Origin: an uncultured Collinsella sp.
GTDB lineage: Bacteria > Actinomycetota > Coriobacteriia > Coriobacteriales > Coriobacteriaceae
DNA length: 7,965 bases
Assembly (NCBI GenBank): GCA_902494535.1
Contig: CABUTO010000053.1
Coordinates: forward strand, 1-7,965
Reading direction: 5' to 3'
Position numbers and translations under genes: made by a program. This document shows, piece after piece, positions 1 to 7,202 of this stretch. Within the stretch, counting starts at the first letter, position 1. Every line of letters begins with the position of its first letter. Below the pieces are notes generated by a model. It made no database searches. It saw nothing but the letters and a program-made list of their open reading frames with translations, and was not told the origin of the DNA.

Positions 1-28
1 CCCCCCGCCCCCCCCCTCCCCCGAGGGG
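1..28. other. C-only low-complexity edge tract
   Basis: Bases 1-22 are C except for one G at 7 and one T at 17; CGAGGGG follows. Bases 13-18 (CCCCTC) can pair with 23-28 (GAGGGG) around a four-base loop, so this could be the remains of a GC-rich terminator stem. An assembly or base-calling artefact at a contig end (a poly-G run read on the other strand) is equally possible. No gene is visible here. Confidence 0.5.
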
Positions 29-52
29 CTCCCATCCCAAATCTCAACTCTG

Positions 53-91
53 TTATCATAATTACGATAATATCCTGATAGCTCAGGAGGT
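53..91 (+). promoter_or_regulatory. Palindromic operator, -10-like box and Shine-Dalgarno of the toxin-antitoxin operon
   Basis: Bases 53-70 read TTATCATAATTACGATAA. This is an 18-base palindrome with eight of nine pairs matching; only 58/65 fails. It lies 25 bases before the antitoxin start, the usual place for the site bound by a Phd/YefM antitoxin or its toxin complex in autorepression. GATAAT at 66-71 resembles a -10 box and overlaps the palindrome, so binding there would block polymerase. I find no convincing -35 box. AGGAGGT at 85-91 is a near-perfect Shine-Dalgarno sequence for the GTG start at 96. Autoregulation is inferred from the family. Confidence 0.7.
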
Positions 92-95
92 AGCT

Positions 96-371
96 GTGAA
101 TATTAGGCCAATCTCAGATCTTAGAAATCACTACCCGGACGTTGAACGCGAAGTCGAACAAGAGGGTCCGGTTTTTCTAACTAAAAACGGGCGGGGCTCT
201 ATGGTCGTCATGAGCTTTGAGCAGTACAAGTCACTGAGCAATACAATCGAGAGCGCACTTGATGCCGCTGATCGTCAGGCTGCCAGCATGCAACTTCGCT
301 ATACACACGACGATGTCTTTGGCTCTGTCAGAAAAATGCTCAACGGCGGTCTCGATGAACAGGCATTATAA
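96..371 (+). CDS. Type II toxin-antitoxin system antitoxin, Phd/YefM family
   Basis: This 91-residue protein starts at GTG, placed by the strong AGGAGGT five bases upstream. Residues 1-47 (MNIRPISDLRNHY, then EQEGPVFLTKNGRGSMVVMS and FEQYKSL) match the Phd/YefM N-terminal fold, which dimerises and binds operator DNA. The typical order is 'is-dlr', then 'pv.iTknGr...vvls.e.y..l'. The remaining 44 residues are hydrophilic and probably form the helical tail that wraps around and neutralises the toxin. In this family the antitoxin is labile and represses its own operon, aided by the toxin; the palindrome at 53-70 fits that. The downstream toxin gene overlaps its last 17 bases. The pair is visibly more AT-rich than the main operon (28 of 60 bases G+C at 121-180 against 38 of 60 at 1441-1500), which suggests horizontal acquisition. 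Confidence 0.88.
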   Translation: MNIRPISDLRNHYPDVEREVEQEGPVFLTKNGRGSMVVMSFEQYKSLSNTIESALDAADRQAASMQLRYTHDDVFGSVRKMLNGGLDEQAL

Positions 372-669
372 GCTCCGTTATCTTCCCCTATTTTGGGAGG
401 ACCTCAGCCAAGCAGCGTCATATATCGCCTTTGATCTCAATAACCCCGCTGCAGCAAATAGGCTTGTCGACAGTGTTGAAGCAGGCATACTCGAGCATCT
501 CAAGAATCCAACCATGTCACCAACATACCCTTCGACAAGAAGACGGTTGCACCCGTATTACCGCTTCTACGTTGGCAACTACATGGTTTTTTATGTCGTC
601 ATCGACGACGTTATGGAAGTCCGCCGACTGCTATATAAAAGCCGAGATATTGAGTCGATCATCAGGTAG
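355..669 (+). CDS. Type II toxin of the RelE/ParE superfamily
   Basis: The toxin is 104 residues from the ATG at 355, a normal size for RelE/ParE proteins. The frame stays open further upstream (to an ATG at 259), but those extra residues only reflect the antitoxin gene in another frame. The ATG at 355 gives a classical N-terminus, YKLRYLPLFWEDLSQAASYI, with a weak GGCGGT ribosome site. Then come the long helix (NPAAANRLVDSVEAGILEHL, 30-49), the Arg-rich stretch TRRRLHPYYRF (61-71) and the strands VGNYMVFYVVIDDVMEVRRLLYKSRD (73-98), matching the family's 'R...vgnY.vfY.v..d.v.v.rvlh..rd' core. RelE-type members cleave mRNA on the ribosome and ParE-type members poison gyrase; sequence alone does not decide which. 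The overlap with the antitoxin suggests coupled translation. The module points towards the end of the fused tsaD gene. Confidence 0.85.
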   Translation: MNRHYKLRYLPLFWEDLSQAASYIAFDLNNPAAANRLVDSVEAGILEHLKNPTMSPTYPSTRRRLHPYYRFYVGNYMVFYVVIDDVMEVRRLLYKSRDIESIIR

Positions 670-771
670 GTTTCTTTCAGCTAAAGCACGCCGGAAATTC
701 GACGCTGGTTTGCTAACCTTGCCGGACGTTGTCGACGCCAAACCAGCTCAGAAGCTATATCGATACAGAAA

Positions 772-906
772 GGTCCCCGGCCGGAGGGGCCGGATATAAG
801 GTTTATCGCGAGTTCCGCACGCAAAGAAGGCCACTTAATGTGGCCTTCGTCTTGCGCAGGACTGTAGAGCAGGAAACCTTATATCCGGCCCCTCCGGCCG
901 GGGACC
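772..906. repeat. 135-base element with perfect 33-base inverted arms
   Basis: The left arm (772-804) begins GGTCCCCGGCCGGAGGGG and ends ATATAAGGTTT. The right arm (874-906) is its exact reverse complement, 33 of 33 bases. The 69-base spacer (805-873) contains a second, nested hairpin at 820-856. Complementarity stops exactly at 772 and 906, and no target duplication is evident in the flanks (GATACAGAAA left, GCACCCGTAC right). No plausible gene lies within. It sits between the stop of the toxin gene and the stop of the opposing tsaBID gene, so it may insulate converging transcripts. The long perfect arms exceed what a terminator needs and suggest a MITE-like or other dispersed element. Function is unproven. 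Confidence 0.85.
820..856 (-). terminator. Inner hairpin, probable terminator of the acpS-tsaBID operon
   Basis: GAAGGCCAC (826-834) pairs perfectly with GTGGCCTTC (840-848) around TTAAT. CGCAA (820-824) pairs again with TTGCG (852-856) beyond a small internal loop. Read on the minus strand, the nine-pair stem is followed by TTTGCG, a short U-rich tail, about 70 bases past the tsaBID stop codon. On the plus strand the tail is GTCTTGCG, so it may also act weakly on toxin-antitoxin transcripts. The T tract is poor compared with the one at 7852-7857, so efficiency is uncertain. Confidence 0.55.
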
Positions 907-918
907 GCACCCGTACGA

Positions 919-3303
919 CTACAGCGTCATGTTCGGATCGGCGTCGACGTCGAACGGCGAGATTTCTCCTCGGTCGAATTTACGGCGGGCGACCTCCGCG
1001 ATCATGGCAGCGTTGTCGGTGCATGCCGAGAGAGGCGGCACCGTCACGCGGATGCCCTGGCGCCCGAGCTTCTTGATCATCATCTCGCGCAGATGCGGAT
1101 TAGCCGAGACGCCGCCGCCTATGCAGTATTCCTTGCATCCGGTGGCATGCAGCGCGTTCTTGGCCTTCTTGTACTGAACGTCAAAGACCGCGGCCTCAAA
1201 CGAAGCCGCCAGGTCGGGCAGATGAATCGTACGCCCGGCTTTGGTCTCCTGCTCAATGTAGAGCGTCACGGCCGTCTTAAGGCCCGAAAGCGAGAATCGA
1301 TAGTCTCCCCTACTATTGAGAGCACGGGGGAAGTCAATCGCCTTTGGATTGCCCGTCTCGGCCAGTTTGGAAATGATGGGGCCGCCGGGATAGCCCAGAC
1401 CCAGCGCCTTGGCCACCTTGTCGAAGGCCTCGCCCACGGCGTCGTCGAGCGTCTCACCGAGCACCTCGTAGTCGCCCCACGCCTTGACGTGCACAAGCAT
1501 GGTATGACCGCCCGAGACGAGCGTGAAGATAAACGGCGGCTTGAGATCGGGCTGCGCCAGCAGGTTGGCGAACAGATGACCCTCCAGATGGTTGACGCAC
1601 ACGAGCGGTTTACCGGCGGCATAGGCAAAGCCCTTGGCGAAGGCGACGCCCACCACCAGAGCACCCACCAGGCCCGGACCCTGTGTCACGCCAACAGCGG
1701 CGAGTTCGCTCGGCGCGATGGCTCCGCCCTCAAGACCAAGCGATGCCGCGGCATCCTCGAGCGCCGCGTCCACGACGCTAACGATCACCTCAACGTGCTT
1801 GCGCGAAGCGATCTCGGGCACTACGCCGCCAAAACGGGCATGAAAATCAATCTGCGTCGAAACCTGATTGGCCAGCATATTACCGTCCGCATCGATAATC
1901 GCCACAGCCGTCTCATCGCACGAACTCTCGATGGCAAGCACCAGGCGGCGACGTTCAATTTCGGCGCGCTCCTCAACGGTGCGCTCGGGTGCAGGTAGCG
2001 GCCATACACGCTGCTCGGCCGCCGTCGGCTCGGGCGAAGCGTTGTCGACCGGGAGCACCAAGGGCAGCGGCGCCGTCATGACGATGGCATCTTTGCCAAC
2101 ACCGTAGTAACCGCGGCGGCAGCCCGCCTCGGTAAAGCCCAGAGAAGCATAGAGCGCAATAGCGCCCTCGTTGCCATCCTCAACCTCGAGCGAGGCGGTC
2201 GTGCAGCCGAGCATCTGGGCATCGTAGCTCACGTGCGACAGCAGCTTGCGGGCAATACCCTCGCGGCGATGCTTCGGGTCGACGGCAACATCCAGAATCT
2301 GCACATCACCGTCTACGACCATGCCACCGGCAAGCCCCAGCAGCTGACCGTCATCGTGCGCCACCCACCAGCTGCGCGGCACCGCAACATCCTCGCCCAG
2401 CTCGGACAGGAACATGCCCGGCGTCCATGTCTCGTGCCCGGCGCCTTCAAAGCAGGCGGCCTCCAGCGCACTCGCACCCTCGGCATCCGCCGCACCCATG
2501 GGGCGGAATTGCAGATGGCGACCGGCGAGCTCATCGGCGACGCCCGTAATTTCGCTCTGCGCGCTCTCGGCAAGACCGAGGCGTTTGCGCTCGTTTTCCT
2601 CGGCGTCGGAAAGGCGCGTATAGATTGGTAGGACGCGGGCCGGGTCGCCGTCACCCGCGGCATGCGCAAGGAGGAGGCCCTCGCCCGAAGGCCACCACAA
2701 GCCGCGCTCTACGCAGCGAGCGGCCTCATCCTCGCCCAGCAGCTTGCCATAGCGCACGAGACCGTCACCAGTCAGCTTAACCTGGTCCCAGTCCGCGGCT
2801 TGGCGCCACTCATCAAGCGCCACGGCAGCCTTGACCACGTGCTCGCGCTCAAATTGACGCTCGGGACCCTCATCGACCAGCATATACAGCGCCGGATATA
2901 CCTCACCGCGCATAGCATCGGCCAAGATACCAAGCTTGCCGCGCACGCCAGCCTTCCACGCCGTCCAAGCGCAGGCGTCGAGCGTCGACACGCCCAGCAG
3001 CGGAACATTGGCACCACGCGCGAGGCCCTTGGCAGTGGAGATGCCGATGCGCACACCCGTAAAGGACCCCGGGCCGCGGCCGACCACATAGCAACCAACA
3101 TCGCTGCGATCCAGACCGGCTTGAGCCAGCACGCCATCAACGGTATTCACGAGCTCAACGTTGGCGTGACGGCGACACATGTGGTCGCCACTCACGAGCT
3201 TCGTCTCGCCCGTCTGCCCATCAATCCAGCTTGCCGCGCAGGCAAGCATGTCGGTCGAGGTATCGAGCGCCACCACCAGCGCGTTGTCGTTATGCAAGCT
3301 CAT
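919..3303 (-). CDS. tsaB-rimI-tsaD: Triple fusion TsaB-RimI-TsaD: tRNA t6A synthesis subunits with an embedded N-acetyltransferase
   Basis: This is one 794-residue chain. Residues 1-234 are TsaB, the actin-fold partner of TsaD (VALDTST; GRGPGSFTGVRIG at 75-87; closing LPIYTR). Residues 264-412 are a GNAT acetyltransferase very like RimI: acetyl-CoA loop RREGIA at 346-351, then LEV..GN..AIALY.SLGF.EA..RR.YY, which keeps the Glu and Tyr implicated in E. coli RimI. A charged, Pro-rich linker leads to a full TsaD at 453-794: SSCDETAVAI; metal-binding NHLEGH at 571-576 (H572, H576); SGGHT; GGGVSAN; and CTDNAAMIA with D763, the third metal ligand. TsaD transfers threonylcarbamoyl to A37 of ANN-decoding tRNAs, needing TsaB and TsaE. 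I chose the ATG at 3303; an in-frame TTG at 3321 lacks a ribosome site. The start overlaps the tsaE end by 14 bases. The three domains are usually separate proteins. Confidence 0.93.
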   Translation of the reverse strand: MSLHNDNALVVALDTSTDMLACAASWIDGQTGETKLVSGDHMCRRHANVELVNTVDGVLAQAGLDRSDVGCYVVGRGPGSFTGVRIGISTAKGLARGANVPLLGVSTLDACAWTAWKAGVRGKLGILADAMRGEVYPALYMLVDEGPERQFEREHVVKAAVALDEWRQAADWDQVKLTGDGLVRYGKLLGEDEAARCVERGLWWPSGEGLLLAHAAGDGDPARVLPIYTRLSDAEENERKRLGLAESAQSEITGVADELAGRHLQFRPMGAADAEGASALEAACFEGAGHETWTPGMFLSELGEDVAVPRSWWVAHDDGQLLGLAGGMVVDGDVQILDVAVDPKHRREGIARKLLSHVSYDAQMLGCTTASLEVEDGNEGAIALYASLGFTEAGCRRGYYGVGKDAIVMTAPLPLVLPVDNASPEPTAAEQRVWPLPAPERTVEERAEIERRRLVLAIESSCDETAVAIIDADGNMLANQVSTQIDFHARFGGVVPEIASRKHVEVIVSVVDAALEDAAASLGLEGGAIAPSELAAVGVTQGPGLVGALVVGVAFAKGFAYAAGKPLVCVNHLEGHLFANLLAQPDLKPPFIFTLVSGGHTMLVHVKAWGDYEVLGETLDDAVGEAFDKVAKALGLGYPGGPIISKLAETGNPKAIDFPRALNSRGDYRFSLSGLKTAVTLYIEQETKAGRTIHLPDLAASFEAAVFDVQYKKAKNALHATGCKEYCIGGGVSANPHLREMMIKKLGRQGIRVTVPPLSACTDNAAMIAEVARRKFDRGEISPFDVDADPNMTL

Positions 3304-3796
3304 CTTGTACAGCCCTATCAATCAAATGGGAAAGCTCCATTGCGCGGTCACCGTGCGCCTCAAGCGTTATCGTTCGCACATCGCTGTCGCCCTCATCACG
3401 CTTGAGCGTCACCGAAAGATACTCATCCGTCAGCTCGTCCTGGAATTGTTCGCCCCATTCCAGCAGGCAAGCACCCTCATAGCCCAGCACATCGAAAATG
3501 CCCGTATCCTCGAGCTCGTAGGCATGCTCCAGGCGGTATAGATCAAAGTGAAACAGCGGAATACGACCTTGATCGTGAACGGCCATGAGCGCAAACGTAG
3601 GGCTCGTAACCATATGCCCATCGCCCAGCCCGCGCGAGACGCCCTTGGTAAAGTGAGTTTTGCCCACCCCCAGGCCACCGGTCAGGATGAGCACATCGCC
3701 GTCCTCAAGGCACGGTGCAATTAGCTCGCCAAAGTACTCCGTATCGGCAGCGCAAGTCGTTTTGTAAGTACCTACCCCCAGGCGCTCCAGGGACAT
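3290..3796 (-). CDS. tsaE: TsaE, ATPase of tRNA t6A37 synthesis
   Basis: The product is 168 residues and cytoplasmic. TsaE is the small P-loop ATPase that binds the TsaB-TsaD dimer and resets it between rounds of t6A synthesis. The sequence shows the Walker A GGLGVGKTH at 40-48, the switch-like TSPTF at 64-68, HFDLYRL at 83-89 and LLEWGE at 111-116, all in the order of E. coli TsaE (YjeE). Residues 127-168 are a more variable C-terminal end, slightly longer than the E. coli protein's. The start is fixed by AAGGAGC (plus-strand 3801-3807) just before the ATG. It begins 12 bases after the glycosylase gene and overlaps the tsaBID start by 14 bases, so it is made next to its own partner domains. 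Confidence 0.95.
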   Translation of the reverse strand: MSLERLGVGTYKTTCAADTEYFGELIAPCLEDGDVLILTGGLGVGKTHFTKGVSRGLGDGHMVTSPTFALMAVHDQGRIPLFHFDLYRLEHAYELEDTGIFDVLGYEGACLLEWGEQFQDELTDEYLSVTLKRDEGDSDVRTITLEAHGDRAMELSHLIDRAVQDELA

Positions 3797-3808
3797 ATAT
3801 GCTCCTTA

Positions 3809-4429
3809 TTATTCCGAGGCGTCCTCTGGTGCGGGATGTCGCTCCAGATAATCGCCCAGCATCTTAAAGTCTTCCTCCAGCAGCTCCTGCCACGCCGGAT
3901 TGCGCAGCGCTGCTGCCGGATGAAAAGTGGGCATTACTACAAAATGCCCCATCTGGTGGAACCTGCCGCGCAGCTTAGTAATGCCAATCTCGGTCTTAAG
4001 CACAAAGTGCGTCGCGGGGTTGCCGAGCGTCACGATAATATCAGGCCAGATGCTTCGAATCTGCTCACGCAAAAACGGCGAGCAAGCCAGCACTTCCTCG
4101 GGACGCGGATTGCGGTTTCCCGGCGGGCGGCACTTAAGCACGTTGGCGATATAGACGTCCTCGCGTTTGAGCCCCGCCAGCGACAAAATGCCGTTGAGGT
4201 CCTCGCCTGCCGCCCCCACAAAGGGCTCGCCCTGCAAATCCTCGTTGCGACCCGGCGCCTCACCGATAAACATGACGCGAGCGCGAGGGTTTCCCACGCC
4301 AAACACGATATTGTGACGCGACTGGTAGAGCTGGCAGAGGTGACAATCGCCCAGAACGGCCTCAATTTCCTCGAGTGCGACCTCACGTGGTGCCTGATGG
4401 GTATGGCCGGGGATGTGCATGACGCCCAT
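3809..4429 (-). CDS. Uracil-DNA glycosylase, family 4-type with an iron-sulfur cluster
   Basis: The product is 206 residues. It should remove uracil arising from cytosine deamination or misincorporated dUMP, starting base-excision repair. Cys29, Cys32, Cys100 and Cys116 (CHLC; LKCRPP; LACSPF) have the spacing of the four [4Fe-4S] ligands in family 4/5 enzymes. Motif 1 is GEAPGRNEDLQGEPFVGAAG (56-75); its catalytic-loop form, with E/N rather than the family 5 pattern, favours family 4. Motif 2 is HPAAALRNP (170-178). IANVLKCRPPGNRNP (94-108) is also typical. The ribosome site TAGGAGC (plus-strand 4434-4440) contains the alr stop codon, and eight bases separate the genes, so coupling is likely. 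It is the only DNA-repair gene in the operon. Older annotations may call such genes 'phage DNA polymerase-related', a misnomer. Confidence 0.92.
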   Translation of the reverse strand: MGVMHIPGHTHQAPREVALEEIEAVLGDCHLCQLYQSRHNIVFGVGNPRARVMFIGEAPGRNEDLQGEPFVGAAGEDLNGILSLAGLKREDVYIANVLKCRPPGNRNPRPEEVLACSPFLREQIRSIWPDIIVTLGNPATHFVLKTEIGITKLRGRFHQMGHFVVMPTFHPAAALRNPAWQELLEEDFKMLGDYLERHPAPEDASE

Positions 4430-4437
4430 AGCGGCTC

Positions 4438-5583
4438 CTACACGTAGACCTTGTCGAGACGCATGCCAAAGCCGCAGGCGACCTCGTAGTTAATCGTTCC
4501 GCGCAGTCGGGCCATCTCGTCCATAGTGATCTCGGCATCGCCATCGCGGCCGACAATGATCATCTCGTCACCATACTCGGCCTCGGGAATCTCGTGTGCC
4601 GGGTTGGACTGAATGGCGACCATAAACTGGTCCATGCAGATATTGCCAACCTGATGCACGCGCTCGCCGCGATACAGCACATCCATACGATTGGAAAGCG
4701 TACGCGATAGGCCATCGGCATAACCGATCGGCAGCGTGCAGATCTGAACGCGCGTACGCGGTACGCGGTAGGTAAAACCGTAGCCCACGCCCTCACCCAT
4801 CGCAGGGTGTGCCACGCGCGTCACACGCGCATGGACGCTCATAACGGGATCAAGCTGCATCACGCGGCCACTCAGCTCGCACGGCTGCATGCCATACAAG
4901 CCAACGCCGGCGCGGATCATATCAAAATGCATCGAGGGATCGAGCATCGAGGACGGCGTGTTGGCGCAGTGCACGATACCGCACTCAAAACCCGCATCCT
5001 TAATGGCCTGAACGGCCTCGGTAAAGCGCTGACACTGCAGCTTGTAGTCCCAGCCCGAAGGTTCATCGGCCGTGGCGAAGTGCGTAAATACGCCGTCGCA
5101 CTGAATACCGCGATGGAAATTTATACCGCGGACAAAGTCGAGCACCTGCGTGTAGTGAACGCCGATACGATTCATGCCCGTCTCGATGGCGAGATGATAC
5201 TTACCCACTTTGCCCGCCGCGACGGCACATTCGCCATACGCAAGAGCAAAGTCAGACGTATAGACCGAGGGCATGATATCAAACTCGAGCAACGTCGGAA
5301 TGGCCTCGATAGGCGGCTCGCTTAGGATGAGGATGGGTTTCGTAATCCCGCCCTGTCGGAGCTCAACGCCCTCGTTAACCGTCGCCACGGCAAACATGTC
5401 GGCACCGGCCGAATACATGATCTTGGCGCACTCAACAGCTCCATGACCATAAGCATCGGCCTTGACCACGCAGCACAGGCGCTGACGTGGATTCAGCAAG
5501 TTCTTATAGGCCCTCGTGTTGCGGCGGAGCGCCCCGCGGTCGATCTCGACCCAGGACCAGCGCGTCAAATCGGCTTTGTTCAT
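4438..5583 (-). CDS. alr: Alanine racemase, PLP-dependent
   Basis: The product is 381 residues, the normal size. It interconverts L- and D-alanine, feeding D-Ala-D-Ala synthesis for peptidoglycan. The N-terminal TIM barrel carries the PLP-binding lysine K41 in VVKADAYGHG (39-48). MNRIGVH (137-143) follows. The C-terminal domain has GVGYGFTY (265-272), whose Y268 matches the second catalytic base, then LPIGYADGLSR (284-294). NICMDQFMV (314-322) includes Met318, which matches the substrate-contacting residue. All core residues are present. The gene starts two bases after the stop of the NAD(P)HX repair gene (TAATCATG). I see only a weak purine-rich sequence upstream, so its translation probably depends on ribosomes finishing the previous gene. 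It could also be a second racemase of a genome with several, but operon position favours the housekeeping one. Confidence 0.96.
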   Translation of the reverse strand: MNKADLTRWSWVEIDRGALRRNTRAYKNLLNPRQRLCCVVKADAYGHGAVECAKIMYSAGADMFAVATVNEGVELRQGGITKPILILSEPPIEAIPTLLEFDIMPSVYTSDFALAYGECAVAAGKVGKYHLAIETGMNRIGVHYTQVLDFVRGINFHRGIQCDGVFTHFATADEPSGWDYKLQCQRFTEAVQAIKDAGFECGIVHCANTPSSMLDPSMHFDMIRAGVGLYGMQPCELSGRVMQLDPVMSVHARVTRVAHPAMGEGVGYGFTYRVPRTRVQICTLPIGYADGLSRTLSNRMDVLYRGERVHQVGNICMDQFMVAIQSNPAHEIPEAEYGDEMIIVGRDGDAEITMDEMARLRGTINYEVACGFGMRLDKVYV

Positions 5584-5585
5584 GA

Positions 5586-7202
5586 TTAGTCATCCGACCC
5601 TTCGTCCATGATTCCCAGATCTTCGAGCGCATCCTTTGCCGCCAGCTCCATGGCAGGACCGATCAAGTCGATAAGATCGGTCGCGATGACGCTCTTCTCA
5701 CCATACTCCGTCGCCGCGGCAAAACCGGCGTAGCTGTGAAGTGCGACGGCGTACGAATACAGCAACTCCCAACGATCCATCTCGTCGCGCATGGTGGCAA
5801 GCGTGCCGGCCAAAATACCCGCGAGAACATCACCCGAACCGGCAGTTGCCAGAGAAGCCGGACCCGAGAGCGGCAGCAGCACACGCTCAACGCCACAGAT
5901 AGCCGTCGTCGGCCCCTTGGCAATGACCACCAGATTGTCGGAGCCTGCAGCCCAGACAACCTTCTGCGCGGCCGCAATCGCGGTACCAAGGTCGTTCACC
6001 TCGTCACCGGCAACCAGACGCGAAAGCTCACGATAGTGCGGCGTCATAACCAACGGCTGCTCGCGACGATACATCTCGGGATTACTATCAATACCGTCAA
6101 TGGCAATCTTAGCAAGGCAGTTGAGTGCATCGGCGTCCAAAATAAGCGGCACATCAAGCTCGAGCAAGCCCGAAACCACCTGCATAGCGCCAGCAGATGT
6201 CGTCATACCGGGACCGCACAGTACACAGCTGTACTTCTTTGCAATCTCGCACACAGTCATGCGCGCAGCGGCGCCAAAGGAGCCGCGGGAATCAGACGGA
6301 ATAGCAAAGACGGGAATCGAAGGAAGTGCCATGCGAATAAGATTGGCGCAGGCGTCAGGAGCCGCGACTGCCACGTAACCAGCACCCGCGCGAGCTGCAG
6401 ACTTGGCCGCCATAATGGCAGCACCAGGATATTGCGCAGATCCGGCGACAATAAGCACAGAGCCACGGGAATACTTATCGATATTCGTAGGTAGTGGAGC
6501 AAAGTAATCAACTAAGTCACCGGGCTCGACAATCTCGGCGGCGTGGTCGACATCATCGATGACCTCGTCAAGACGGTCGTAAAGATTGCCGCAGATCAAA
6601 TCGCCAGCATACTCAGGGCCATCAGCGCTATACAGACCAATCTTGGGCGCAATCATCGTCACCGTATGCTCGGCACGAATGCAGTCGTCATCAACAACGC
6701 CCGTCTCGGCATTCAGGCCCGAGGGGACATCAATGGATACGACACAATCGGCGCATTCATTGACCGTAGGAATCCAGATGGAGAACGGCGCACGCAGATT
6801 CCCGTGGAAACCGGTACCAAAAATGGCATCGACAACAACATCGGCCTTATCGATCAAAACCTCGAGTTCGTCACGCGAGGGGCCGACGCAAACGTGCACA
6901 TCGCGGCCGGCAGTACGACGAGCAACATGACGTGCCAGAGCAGCAGGAATCTCATCCGGCTCAACCGGAGAAACGATATCGACGTCCACACCCTTATGGC
7001 TCAGAATATCGGCGGCAACCCAACCGTCGCCGCCATTATTACCAAAACCGACCAGAACGAGAACCCGATCGGGATTGAGCTTCAAGACCTCGTTGGCGGC
7101 AAACTCACCCGCTAGCTCCATAAGCTCGGCCTTCGAAGTCCCTTCGCGTTCGATGATATCCTCGAGACGAACGACTTCTTCGGTACTCAAAACCGGTTTC
7201 AT
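5586..7202 (-). CDS. nnr: Bifunctional NAD(P)HX epimerase / ADP-dependent NAD(P)HX dehydratase
   Basis: A 538-residue two-domain enzyme repairs NADH and NADPH that have become hydrated at the nicotinamide ring. Residues 1-~225 are the YjeF_N epimerase: VGFGNNGGDGWVAA (51-64), VVDAIFGTGFHG (123-134) and SIDVPSGLNAETG (156-168). Residues ~228-538 are the ribokinase-like YjeF_C dehydratase: GSVLIVAGSAQYPGAA (247-262), LCGPGM (328-333), LILDADALN (353-361), VMTPHYRE (385-392), VIAKGP (426-431) and the nucleotide loop TAGSGDVLAGILAG (453-466). The fused form is the usual bacterial arrangement. The ATG directly follows the acpS stop codon (TAG-ATG), and the ribosome site TAGGAGC (plus-strand 7207-7213) lies within the acpS end. 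The acidic tail (DEGSDD) is unremarkable. Confidence 0.96.
   Translation of the reverse strand: MKPVLSTEEVVRLEDIIEREGTSKAELMELAGEFAANEVLKLNPDRVLVLVGFGNNGGDGWVAADILSHKGVDVDIVSPVEPDEIPAALARHVARRTAGRDVHVCVGPSRDELEVLIDKADVVVDAIFGTGFHGNLRAPFSIWIPTVNECADCVVSIDVPSGLNAETGVVDDDCIRAEHTVTMIAPKIGLYSADGPEYAGDLICGNLYDRLDEVIDDVDHAAEIVEPGDLVDYFAPLPTNIDKYSRGSVLIVAGSAQYPGAAIMAAKSAARAGAGYVAVAAPDACANLIRMALPSIPVFAIPSDSRGSFGAAARMTVCEIAKKYSCVLCGPGMTTSAGAMQVVSGLLELDVPLILDADALNCLAKIAIDGIDSNPEMYRREQPLVMTPHYRELSRLVAGDEVNDLGTAIAAAQKVVWAAGSDNLVVIAKGPTTAICGVERVLLPLSGPASLATAGSGDVLAGILAGTLATMRDEMDRWELLYSYAVALHSYAGFAAATEYGEKSVIATDLIDLIGPAMELAAKDALEDLGIMDEGSDD

Noticed and set aside
705..746. Inverted repeat CTGGTTT / AAACCAG after the toxin gene
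   Set aside because: Seven pairs across a 28-base loop with no T tract is too weak to call a terminator. It may arise by chance.
729..1076. A 115-codon plus-strand frame covering the inverted repeat
   Set aside because: It reads through the palindromic arms and into the antisense of tsaD, has no ribosome site and gives an Arg-rich low-complexity product.
1093..1998. A 301-codon plus-strand open frame opposite the fused gene
   Set aside because: It lies fully antisense to the RimI-TsaD-coding part. Its translation is Arg/His/Gln-rich with no recognisable domain. The minus strand carries unmistakable TsaD motifs, so this is a GC-rich shadow frame.
3304..3321. TTG start giving the fused protein six more residues
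   Set aside because: No Shine-Dalgarno sequence precedes it. The ATG at 3303 has AGGG upstream and begins with a normal TsaB N-terminus.
4749..4770. Short tandem TACGCGG repeats
   Set aside because: They lie inside alr, encode the ordinary VPRTRV stretch and are explained by GC-rich codon use.
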